From Candidatus Iainarchaeum sp. (GTDB lineage Archaea; Iainarchaeota; Iainarchaeia; Iainarchaeales; JAAZKV01): a stretch of DNA of 5,108 nt. The DNA lies in assembly GCA_028690725.1 (NCBI GenBank), contig JAQVAR010000028.1, positions 1-5,108 on the forward strand. The letters run 5' to 3'. Shown here piece after piece: positions 1-4,881 of this stretch (positions within the stretch are counted from its first letter, which is position 1; the number at the start of each line of letters is the position of its first letter). A program made the translations under genes and the position numbers. The notes beneath the pieces are model-generated. The model searched no databases and had not been told where the DNA came from. It saw only the letters and a list, made by a program, of their open reading frames with translations.

Positions 1-185
1 TTTCTTCCATTACTTTGTAAATTTGTTTGTCTTTTTTTTATTATTCTTTCAGCTATTAATCCTCTAATATCTTCTTTAGTCATTGCTTCTTTTACTTTTT
101 TTTCTTGTTTTGGGTCAATATAAATTCGCCCTTTGCCAGTTTTTAGTATTTTTGATGCTAATTCTTTTGCTTTATTCAAATCCAT
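1..185 (-). CDS. rpl19e: 50S ribosomal protein L19e (eL19), N-terminal part, cut by window edge
   Basis: Reading the minus strand from the ATG at 185 gives an open frame of 61 complete codons that runs off the left edge. It begins MDLNKAKELASKILKTGKGR and continues with IYIDP, a KEDIRGLI segment and a basic QSNGR end. This follows the archaeal L19e pattern (start MxDLxxQKRLAAxIL, G-x-x-R-V-W-I-D-P, REDIRxLI, then a GxSRGR turn). L19e is a long-helix protein of the large subunit found only in Archaea and eukaryotes. The ATG is preceded by GGTG at a 6-base spacing. The gene lies 9 bases after the L32e stop, its usual neighbour in archaeal spc operons. The long C-terminal helix lies outside the window. 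Confidence 0.93.
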   Translation of the reverse strand, partial: MDLNKAKELASKILKTGKGRIYIDPKQEKKVKEAMTKEDIRGLIAERIIKKRQTNLQSNGR

Positions 186-191
186 TTTGTT

Positions 192-197
192 CACCTA
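192..197 (-). promoter_or_regulatory. Stop/Shine-Dalgarno overlap TAGGTG before L19e
   Basis: The minus strand reads TAGGTG followed by AACAAA and the ATG of L19e. TAG is the L32e stop codon, and GGTG is complementary to the CACC of the archaeal 16S rRNA 3' end. The spacing to the ATG is 6 bases. The GTG inside the motif is in frame with L19e, 9 bases upstream of the ATG, and could be miscalled as the start. Confidence 0.75.
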
Positions 198-842
198 GTT
201 TAATACCCAAATTCCTTTTTCATTTGCTTTTTTTATTATTTCATTTCTTTTTCGTTTTCCAACTGTTGCACCTATCCTTATTGCATTCTCTTTAACATTA
301 ACTTTTTCTAATTCTTTTAAATTTTCAACTCTTATTTCTTTGTATCCTGATGGGTGTATGTCTCTTATTTTTTTGTCATTTCTATAACCTATTTTTGGTC
401 TATAACCATGTTGTAATCCTCTATCTAAATCAATTGATCTTGGTTTTCTCCATTTTTGCCATTTTTTTATGCTTTTTCTTCTAATATTTTTCTTTCCAAA
501 TCTTCCTCTGAAAACTGGGTGTTTCTTTTTAATTTCAAGTTTTTTTTGAGCTTCTTTTGCTTCTTTACTTTTATTTTTGTTTTCTTTTTTTTCTTCTTGA
601 ATATATTTTTTTTCCTTTTTTTTAACTACTTCTTCTTTTGTTTTAATCTCTTTTGCTTCTTTATTTTTATTTTCTTTTTTAATATTTTTTTCTTCATTAA
701 CTTTAATTTTTTCTTCTTTAGATTTAATTTCATTTTCTTTTTTATTTGTTGTTTCTTTTTTTCCAACTTTAATATCTTCTTTTTTCTTTATTTTTTTTGT
801 TTTATCTTTTGTTTTTGTAATTGTTTTTTTTGTGTTAACCAT
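195..842 (-). CDS. rpl32e: 50S ribosomal protein L32e (eL32) with long lysine/glutamate-rich N-terminal extension
   Basis: This is a large-subunit protein specific to Archaea and eukaryotes. From the ATG at 842 it has 215 residues. The conserved core is about residues 105-215: HPVFRGRF, then KWRKPRSID near 130-138, HPSGY near 163-167, IRIGATVGKRKR near 188-200, ending WVLN. These match the L32e signatures (WR+PRGID, HPSGY, VG+RKR). Residues 1-105 are almost entirely Lys, Glu, Asn, Ile and Thr, with no family resemblance; ordinary L32e proteins are roughly 130-150 residues. An in-frame GTG at 851 would overlap the L6 stop. I prefer the ATG at 842, because CGTG lies 6 bases upstream, the same geometry as the other junctions. 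The L6 stop codon is one base upstream, suggesting coupled translation. The C-terminus stops right after the VLN motif, where many relatives continue. Confidence 0.95.
   Translation of the reverse strand: MVNTKKTITKTKDKTKKIKKKEDIKVGKKETTNKKENEIKSKEEKIKVNEEKNIKKENKNKEAKEIKTKEEVVKKKEKKYIQEEKKENKNKSKEAKEAQKKLEIKKKHPVFRGRFGKKNIRRKSIKKWQKWRKPRSIDLDRGLQHGYRPKIGYRNDKKIRDIHPSGYKEIRVENLKELEKVNVKENAIRIGATVGKRKRNEIIKKANEKGIWVLN
528..842 (-). other. Low-complexity region encoding the L32e lysine-rich tail
   Basis: This is the part of L32e that codes for residues 1-105. On the minus strand it is a purine tract dominated by AAA, GAA and AAT codons (long pyrimidine runs on the plus strand). Short phrases such as KEAKE, KENKNK and KKENE recur irregularly, so it looks like a drifting low-complexity repeat rather than an exact tandem array. 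The encoded segment is predicted to be highly charged, disordered or single-helix, and carries no recognisable domain. Confidence 0.8.
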
Positions 843-843
843 T

Positions 844-1431
844 TTATTCACGTCCTCTTATAACTTGAAATTTAAAATCTTCAGGTATTTCTTCAATATT
901 TCCTTTTTTTACCATATAAATACCGTCAGTAAATCTTCTAATATCTTTTTTCTTTACTTTGGTTGCTTGCGTAATATTTGCTGTTGTTTGACTAACTTCA
1001 TCTATTTTGTTTCCAGTTATTTTTATGTCTTGTCCTTTTATTTCTACTTTTGTTTCGCCTACTATTTCTGCTTGTCTTGGATGTTTTTCTCCTAAAAAAT
1101 TTTTTATAAATATTGTTTTTTCTGAAACTTCTGCGGTCATTGGAAAATGTGAGTAACACATTTTCATTTCATATTTGTAACCAAATTTTAATCCATAAAC
1201 CATGTTTTCTATGTGTGAAATAACTGTGTTTAATAAAGCACTTGTTTGCTTGTTTACTGGGTTTCCAATTATGATAATTGAATTTTTATTTTGTTCTAAT
1301 TTTAATCTGTGGCTTTTAAATTCTCTTTTAATTTCTCCTTTTTCAGTTCTAACAATAACTGCGTGGCCTTCTGCCGTTATAGTAATTCCTTCTGGAACTT
1401 TTAGAGTTTTTATCATTTCTATTTCAACCAT
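844..1431 (-). CDS. rpl6: 50S ribosomal protein L6 (uL6)
   Basis: L6 is a universal large-subunit protein with two repeated alpha/beta domains, located near the L7/L12 stalk base and sarcin-ricin loop. From the ATG at 1431 it has 195 residues. The archaeal signature KNFLGEKHPRQAEI is near 110-123, followed by SQTTANITQATKVKKKDIRRFTDGIYMV near 147-174, a diagnostic archaeal L6 ending. The frame continues for 19 residues beyond the usual end (about 177-195, GNIEEIP...IRGRE). The frame is also open from a GTG at 1440, but that GTG belongs to the TAGGTG Shine-Dalgarno overlapping the S8 stop. The ATG at 1431, 6 bases after GGTG, is therefore the likely start. The stop TAA lies one base before the L32e ATG. 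Confidence 0.95.
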   Translation of the reverse strand: MVEIEMIKTLKVPEGITITAEGHAVIVRTEKGEIKREFKSHRLKLEQNKNSIIIIGNPVNKQTSALLNTVISHIENMVYGLKFGYKYEMKMCYSHFPMTAEVSEKTIFIKNFLGEKHPRQAEIVGETKVEIKGQDIKITGNKIDEVSQTTANITQATKVKKKDIRRFTDGIYMVKKGNIEEIPEDFKFQVIRGRE

Positions 1432-1437
1432 TTTTTT

Positions 1438-1443
1438 CACCTA
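1438..1443 (-). promoter_or_regulatory. Stop/Shine-Dalgarno overlap TAGGTG that fixes the L6 start
   Basis: TAG (stop of S8) and GGTG share a G, followed by six A residues and the L6 ATG at 1431. This excludes the in-frame GTG at 1440 as the initiator, since that GTG would be buried in the ribosome-binding site. Confidence 0.75.
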
Positions 1444-1833
1444 GTAAATAAATGCTATTAGTCTTCCACCTAAATTTTTTTCTTTTGCACTTGTGTGCGT
1501 CATTATTCCTTGTGGTGTTGAAACAATTAATAATCCAACATCCCTTGCAGGTAAATATCTTTTTTCATATTTTTCAAAATCGCTTTTTTTTACTGCATAT
1601 CTTGGTTTGATTCCCTTACAAGTATTAATTCTTCCATTTAATTTTACTTTGTAAGATATTATTCCTTTATCTTCTTCCATTACGTATTCTTCAATATACT
1701 TATTTTCTTTTATGACTTTAAGCAATTCTCCCAAAAATTTTGATGCTGGTTTCAAAAAACATTCTTTTTTTGAAACTGATTCTGCATTCCTAATTTTTGT
1801 TAATGCATCTGTTATTGGATCATTCATACTCAT
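1441..1833 (-). CDS. rps8: 30S ribosomal protein S8 (uS8)
   Basis: S8 is a universal small-subunit protein that binds the central domain of 16S rRNA. The 130-residue product is the usual archaeal length. It starts MSMNDPITDALTKIRNAE, matching the family N-terminus (DPLADALTxIxNAE). It contains IKPRYAVKKSDFEKYEKRYLP (roughly 75-95). It ends with the conserved rRNA-binding block STPQGIMTHTSAKEKNLGG and RLIAFIY (105-130), equivalent to STSxGxMTHxEAxxxxxGGxLIAYVY. The first ATG at 1833 has GGTG 5 bases upstream. An alternative ATG at 1827 (residue 3) would be 11 bases from it and is less likely. S8 lies between S14 and L6, as in other spc operons. In some bacteria S8 represses its operon by binding the mRNA; nothing here tests that. 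Confidence 0.97.
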   Translation of the reverse strand: MSMNDPITDALTKIRNAESVSKKECFLKPASKFLGELLKVIKENKYIEEYVMEEDKGIISYKVKLNGRINTCKGIKPRYAVKKSDFEKYEKRYLPARDVGLLIVSTPQGIMTHTSAKEKNLGGRLIAFIY

Positions 1834-1838
1834 TTTAA

Positions 1839-1844
1839 CACCTA
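1839..1844 (-). promoter_or_regulatory. Stop/Shine-Dalgarno overlap TAGGTG before S8
   Basis: The TAG stop of S14 overlaps GGTG, then TTAAA and the S8 ATG at 1833 (5-base spacing). This is the same arrangement as at four other junctions in the window. Confidence 0.75.
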
Positions 1845-2003
1845 ATCATATTTTTTGAAGCCTAGCCTTTCAGCATTTTGCTTAAAACATCTCCTACAAA
1901 TTCCTAAATTATATTTACTAATTAATCCTTTTTGTGTTCCACACATTTTACACTTTTTTTTCTTTCTTTCAAATTTGTTCTCGTTTTTATTGGTTGTACT
2001 CAT
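1842..2003 (-). CDS. rps14: 30S ribosomal protein S14, zinc-binding type (uS14)
   Basis: This short gene, read directly from the minus strand, encodes 53 residues beginning MSTTNKNENKFERKKKKCKM and ending ERLGFKKYD. Two CxxC pairs are intact: C18-K-M-C21 and C36-R-R-C39, the zinc ribbon of archaeal S14. The segment CGTQKGLISKYNLGICRRCF carries the expected GLI-x-KY-x-L-x-ICRxCF pattern, and the LGFKKYD end is typical (family LGFxKY). S14 sits in the head of the small subunit near the decoding centre. The ATG overlaps the L5 stop by four bases (ATGA), and a GGAG lies 10 bases upstream within the L5 coding end. Its length is normal for archaeal S14 (about 50-56 residues), so it is complete. Confidence 0.96.
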   Translation of the reverse strand: MSTTNKNENKFERKKKKCKMCGTQKGLISKYNLGICRRCFKQNAERLGFKKYD

Positions 2004-2494
2004 TGTAATTCAACTCCGATTTCTTTTACGAAATTAATTGCTTCTTCTTTTGTTACTCTTTGGTTTTTTCCAATTTTTTTTCTTTTTATTTTTCTTACTT
2101 TTACTCTATAACCTATTTTTTTTAGAGTAACTAAAACATCGAATCCGAGTATTCCTAATTTTGGATCATATTTTATTCCTGGTAATTCTATATGTTCTCT
2201 TACTCCGAATCCAAAATTTCCTTCTTTATCAAAGCTTTTTGCTTTTATTTTGTTATCTTTTGCTTTGAATGCTTCTTTTAAAAATTCCATTGCTTTGTTT
2301 CCCCTAAGAGTTATTTTTAATCCTAGTTGAACGCCTGGTCTTACTCCCCAATCAGGGATTCTTTTTTTACCGTGTGTTTTTATTACTTTTCTTCCAGTAA
2401 TCAATTTCATTATTTGTTCTCCTCTCTTCATTTTATCGGCATCTGAACCGACGCCCATGTTAATAACTACTTTTTCTATTGATATTTTTTGCAT
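2000..2494 (-). CDS. rpl5: 50S ribosomal protein L5 (uL5)
   Basis: L5 is a universal large-subunit protein that binds 5S rRNA in the central protuberance and contacts P-site tRNA. The product has 164 residues, close to the archaeal norm. Visible family blocks are IEKVVINMGVG (6-16), IPDWGVRPG and GLKITLRG (46-65), FDKEGNFGFGVREHIELPGI (88-107), YDPKLGILGFDV (109-120) and GYRVKVRKIKRKKIGKNQR (128-146), followed by TKEEAINFV. The start ATG is 5 bases after GGTG. The preceding S4e stop TAG overlaps that Shine-Dalgarno. At the 3' end the TGA stop overlaps the S14 ATG as ATGA, so L5 and S14 are likely translationally coupled. Confidence 0.97.
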   Translation of the reverse strand: MQKISIEKVVINMGVGSDADKMKRGEQIMKLITGRKVIKTHGKKRIPDWGVRPGVQLGLKITLRGNKAMEFLKEAFKAKDNKIKAKSFDKEGNFGFGVREHIELPGIKYDPKLGILGFDVLVTLKKIGYRVKVRKIKRKKIGKNQRVTKEEAINFVKEIGVELQ

Positions 2495-2499
2495 TTAAA

Positions 2500-2505
2500 C
2501 ACCTA
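2500..2505 (-). promoter_or_regulatory. Stop/Shine-Dalgarno overlap TAGGTG before L5
   Basis: The S4e stop TAG overlaps GGTG, followed by TTTAA and the L5 ATG at 2494. The spacing of 5 bases matches the S8 site. Confidence 0.75.
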
Positions 2506-3207
2506 TAATTGAATTTCTTCTTTTTCATCTCCGATTATTATAATATTTTTTATTATTGTTTCAAAAATTTTTCCATCTTGTTCTATTTTTACTAATTTTT
2601 CTCTTTTTATGCTTGAGGGTATAATTTCTTTTATTTTTCCAGTTTCTGAACAATGTGAACCACTTGTTATGTATATTGTTGCATTTTGTTTTTGTTTTAA
2701 TATTTTTTCTATTTTCCCATCGTGTAAATTTATTTTTACTGAATCTCCTATGTTTGCTTCTTTGTTAATAAATGTTCTTCCATCATTTGTTGTTATTTGT
2801 ATTTTTTTTCCAAATGCTTTTTTGTGTTCTACTTTACAAATTTTGTCTTTTGGTTCTTCTTTCATTTCTTTTGTTTTTAATCTTCCTTTTTTATCCAAAA
2901 TCATTCTGTAAAATAATTTTTGTTTTTTTATTATGATTGCATCAAATAAACCTATTCCGAACCTATAGTCTTTTCTAATTTTTCCATCAATTTTAACTTC
3001 TCCGTTTAATAAAATATTTTTTGCTTCTTTTAAATTACCAACTATTTTAATATAATCTCTTAGCAAAATTCCTAATGGGATTGAATTTTGTGCTTTGTGT
3101 GTTCCTGCTCTTGTTTTTATTGTCCAAACATTTTCTTTTCTTTTAATTTGAACTATTTTTGGTGCATTTAATGCTTTTAATTTTTTATTTTGTCCTTTTT
3201 TACTCAT
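2503..3207 (-). CDS. rps4e: 30S ribosomal protein S4e (eS4)
   Basis: S4e is a small-subunit protein specific to Archaea and eukaryotes. The 234 residues are the usual archaeal length. Layout: basic N-terminus resembling the family (KKLKALNAPK at 8-17); AGTHKAQNSIPLGILLRDYIKI (34-55), equivalent to the conserved GPHK...PL...LRD; an S4-type RNA-binding domain at about 42-105 containing NILLNGEVKIDGKIRKDYRFGIGLFD (64-89); LCK-like ICKV and TTNDGRTF (139-146); and a C-terminal KOW-like turn around 178-196 (ITSGSHCSETGKIKEI). The ATG overlaps the L24 stop as ATGA and is preceded by AGAGTGTG with a 5-base spacing, so the Shine-Dalgarno is inside the end of L24. The stop TAG is part of the L5 ribosome-binding motif. 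Confidence 0.96.
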   Translation of the reverse strand: MSKKGQNKKLKALNAPKIVQIKRKENVWTIKTRAGTHKAQNSIPLGILLRDYIKIVGNLKEAKNILLNGEVKIDGKIRKDYRFGIGLFDAIIIKKQKLFYRMILDKKGRLKTKEMKEEPKDKICKVEHKKAFGKKIQITTNDGRTFINKEANIGDSVKINLHDGKIEKILKQKQNATIYITSGSHCSETGKIKEIIPSSIKREKLVKIEQDGKIFETIIKNIIIIGDEKEEIQL

Positions 3208-3575
3208 TTTTTCACACTCTTATTTTTTTTATTTTTTAACCTTTTTTTGTCTGTTTTATCTAAATCTCTAACAATTATTTTTGATGGGTCTATTGCTATT
3301 TCAAATTCTGTTCCATCACTTTTTTTTCTAACTATTTTTTCAATAAATATTTTTTTATTTTTTCGGTCAATTCTAATTATTTTTCCTTCTTTTCCTTTAA
3401 AAGTGCCTCTTATTATTTTTACTACATCATTTTTTCTTAATGGAATACTTCTAATTCCTATTTCTTTTCTTAATCTTTCGCCTAAATGTCCTGCTATTGT
3501 CTTTGATTTTTTATGCATTGGTGCTGTAAACGCATTTTTCCTATTTTTTCCTGGTTTGCTTGATATCATTTTCAT
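3204..3575 (-). CDS. rpl24: 50S ribosomal protein L24 (uL24)
   Basis: L24 is a universal large-subunit assembly protein bound near the exit tunnel. The 123-residue product shows the archaeal features. There is a basic N-terminus with SKPGKNRKNAF and the APMHKKSKTIAGHLGERLRKE helix (18-38), then SIPLRKNDVVKIIRGTFKGKEGKI (43-66), which is a KOW motif, and a lysine-rich tail from about 110. The start is ambiguous. AGGAG lies only 3 bases before the ATG at 3575 but 9 bases before a second ATG at 3569 (residue 3). The other GGAG in the window (before S14) sits 10 bases from its ATG, so 3569 is a real alternative. The stop overlaps the S4e start as ATGA. The gap after L14 is about 10 bases. Confidence 0.95.
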   Translation of the reverse strand: MKMISSKPGKNRKNAFTAPMHKKSKTIAGHLGERLRKEIGIRSIPLRKNDVVKIIRGTFKGKEGKIIRIDRKNKKIFIEKIVRKKSDGTEFEIAIDPSKIIVRDLDKTDKKRLKNKKNKSVKK

Positions 3576-3585
3576 TCTCTCCTAT

Positions 3586-3984
3586 TTAAACAACCACTGA
3601 TGCCATTCCGGCAATATTTGGGTATCTTTCTCCTACTTCTTTTGCTACACATCCTTTTATTTCTGATGCTTTTGGTAATCCTTCTGCATCAACCAATACT
3701 ACTGCATTGTCTTCAAACTTAATTCTCATTCCATTTGCTCTTTTGTATTCTTGTCTTGTTCTTACTACTACTGCTTTTTCTATTTTTCCTCTCATTTCTG
3801 GTTTTCCTTTTTTTATAACTACATTTACCATTGAACCAATTCCTGCTTTTGGAATTGCTCTTTTTTTGTTATGATATTTAAATACTGATATAATGTAAAC
3901 TTCTTTTGCTCCGCTATTGTCTGTACAGGTAACATGACTTTTCAACGTAAGTGCTTTATTATTTTTTATACTAATTGCTCTCAT
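3586..3984 (-). CDS. rpl14: 50S ribosomal protein L14 (uL14)
   Basis: L14 is a universal large-subunit protein at the subunit interface, contacting 16S rRNA helix 14. The 132-residue product has the standard archaeal length. It contains LKSHVTCTDNSGAKEVYIIS (14-33), the characteristic DNSGAK block, then PKAGIGSMVNVVIKKGKPEM (45-64), VVVRTRQEYKRANGMRIKFEDNAVVLV (72-98) and a C-terminal GCVAKEVGERYPNIAGMASVVV (111-132). This is among the best-conserved proteins in the window. The start ATG overlaps the S17 TGA as ATGA. A GGTG lies 7 bases upstream inside the last S17 codons. It ends with TAA, a few bases before the L24 Shine-Dalgarno. Confidence 0.98.
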   Translation of the reverse strand: MRAISIKNNKALTLKSHVTCTDNSGAKEVYIISVFKYHNKKRAIPKAGIGSMVNVVIKKGKPEMRGKIEKAVVVRTRQEYKRANGMRIKFEDNAVVLVDAEGLPKASEIKGCVAKEVGERYPNIAGMASVVV

Positions 3985-4298
3985 TTTTTTTCACCATTTA
4001 CTTCCATAACAATAAAATTTTTTGTTTTACTAATTTTTCTTGTTTCTCCTATCTTAACTTTGTCTCCTTCTTTTACAATTATTCCTTCGGGTACATGTGC
4101 TTTTATTTTTGAAAACACTTTTTTGTATCTTTCATATTTTGAAATATAATGTGTAATTTCTCTTTTCACGGTAATTGTTTTGTTTGCTTTTGCTGATGTA
4201 ACTATTCCTTCAAAAACATTTCCTCTTATGGGATATTGTTTTCTAATGTTAATTTCTTCTTTTTTAGAAATTTTCTTTTTTTCTTTTTTTTCAGTCAT
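3981..4298 (-). CDS. rps17: 30S ribosomal protein S17 (uS17), N-terminal cysteine motif replaced
   Basis: S17 is a universal OB-fold protein of the small subunit that binds 16S rRNA early in assembly. From the ATG at 4298 it has 105 residues. The OB fold starts at IRGNVFEGIVTSAKANKTITV (about 25-45). It continues through HYISKYERYKKVFSKIKAHVPEG (50-72) and GDKVKIGETRKISKTKNFIV (78-97), the S17 signature region. The first 22 residues are lysine/glutamate-rich, where archaeal relatives carry a C-x-D-x-x-CPFHG segment; no cysteine is present here. An in-frame GTG at 4307 is open but is part of the TAGGTG Shine-Dalgarno, so the ATG 6 bases downstream is preferred. The last codons GGT GAA AAA AAA double as the L14 ribosome-binding site. 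Confidence 0.96.
   Translation of the reverse strand: MTEKKEKKKISKKEEINIRKQYPIRGNVFEGIVTSAKANKTITVKREITHYISKYERYKKVFSKIKAHVPEGIIVKEGDKVKIGETRKISKTKNFIVMEVNGEKK
3992..3995 (-). promoter_or_regulatory. Shine-Dalgarno of L14 inside the S17 coding end
   Basis: GGTG on the minus strand lies 7 bases before the L14 ATG at 3984. The same bases encode the Gly and first Glu position of the S17 C-terminus, and the S17 stop overlaps the L14 ATG as ATGA. Ribosomes finishing S17 would be placed directly on the L14 start. Confidence 0.65.
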
Positions 4299-4304
4299 AA
4301 ATAT

Positions 4305-4310
4305 CACCTA
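4305..4310 (-). promoter_or_regulatory. Stop/Shine-Dalgarno overlap TAGGTG that fixes the S17 start
   Basis: TAG is the stop of the Rpp29 gene and overlaps GGTG, which is followed by ATATTT and the S17 ATG at 4298 (6-base spacing). The extended GGTGAT matches the complement of the archaeal 16S tail over six bases. The GTG at 4307 is in frame but belongs to this site. Confidence 0.78.
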
Positions 4311-4574
4311 TTTCAATCTTTCTTCTGGTCTTTTCAAAATATCTTTTCCATTAACAATTACTTTTTCTCCTATATCAAATTCAAAAACACATTCTTTTTT
4401 TGGAATTATTTTTTTTCCTTCCAAAATAAATGTATTTTTTGTTTCATCAATAATTTTTCCTTTAACTCCAATTCTTTGTTTGTCTGAACTTTCAATAACT
4501 TTTACATTCATTCCAATCATTTCGTGTACTAGAATGTTTTTGTTATTTATTTCATATTTTTTTTCTTTTACCAT
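4308..4574 (-). CDS. rnp1: Ribonuclease P protein component 1 (Rpp29/Pop4 family)
   Basis: This is a protein subunit of archaeal RNase P, the ribonucleoprotein that removes the 5' leader of pre-tRNA. In the archaeal enzyme it pairs with Rpp21 on the specificity domain of the RNA. From the ATG at 4574 it has 88 residues. NILVHEMIGMNVKVIESSD (13-31) matches the family NLLxHELIGLxVxVxxSSN. GVKGKIIDETKNTFIL (36-51) matches the G-x-x-G-x-V-x-D-E-T-x-N-T core of the Sm-like barrel. CVFEF (62-66) and the end RPEERLK (82-88) are also diagnostic. A TTG at 4589 is in frame but overlaps SUI1; the ATG, 7 bases after GTG and 4 bases after the SUI1 stop, is favoured. Its position between SUI1 and S17 is the common archaeal one. 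The stop TAG merges with the S17 Shine-Dalgarno. Confidence 0.95.
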   Translation of the reverse strand: MVKEKKYEINNKNILVHEMIGMNVKVIESSDKQRIGVKGKIIDETKNTFILEGKKIIPKKECVFEFDIGEKVIVNGKDILKRPEERLK

Positions 4575-4578
4575 TTTT

Positions 4579-4881
4579 TTACACTTCAATTAAATCTTGG
4601 TTGTATCCTTTTGTAATCAAAAATTTTTTTGCTCTTTCTTTGTGATCTCCTTGTAATTCTATTATGTTTTCTTTTGTTGTTCCTCCACATGCAAATTTTT
4701 GTTTCATTTCTTTTCCTAATTCTTTTACAACTTCTTTTTCTTCAATTCCTGTTATTATGGTTATCATTTTTTTGAATCTGATTCTTTTGACCTCAATTCT
4801 TATTTTTTGTTGTGCTTTTGTTATATTTGTTATGTCAAACAAATCTTTTGGTAAACCGCTGATCTTATCAATTTCTTGCAT
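4579..4881 (-). CDS. sui1: Translation initiation factor SUI1/aIF1 (eIF1 homologue)
   Basis: aIF1 binds the small subunit near the P site and helps discriminate start codons. From the ATG at 4881 the protein has 100 residues, the usual archaeal length, and starts MQEIDKISGLPKDLFDI, aligning with the family start MxEICPxCGLPKxLCxC. The SUI1 fold follows: QQKIRIEVKRIRFKKMITIITGI (24-46), KELGKEMKQKFACGGT (53-68) and IIELQGDHKERAKKFLITKGY (73-93), including the characteristic ACGGT and LQGDH motifs. An ATG at 4899 is also in frame, but GGAGG lies exactly 6 bases before 4881 and the family N-terminus aligns there. All four N-terminal zinc-ribbon cysteines are replaced (D5, S8, F15, I17). The start overlaps the end of L29 by 14 bases. 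Confidence 0.95.
   Translation of the reverse strand: MQEIDKISGLPKDLFDITNITKAQQKIRIEVKRIRFKKMITIITGIEEKEVVKELGKEMKQKFACGGTTKENIIELQGDHKERAKKFLITKGYNQDLIEV

Noticed and set aside
528..842. A frameshift or fusion of a separate small gene to L32e
   Set aside because: The frame is open and continuous into the core. No stop or Shine-Dalgarno plus ATG marks a second start near the core, and the low-complexity segment resembles no separate protein.
528..842. CRISPR or tandem repeat array
   Set aside because: The recurring K/E codon phrases vary in length and sequence, with no fixed period or spacer structure.
456..863. Long plus-strand open frame rich in Phe, antisense to L32e
   Set aside because: It is the mirror of lysine codons (AAA read as TTT). 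The Phe-rich product has no family pattern, and the minus strand carries an unmistakable ribosomal protein. The other plus-strand frames (for example 83-295, 3190-3600, 4180-4593) are rejected for the same reason.
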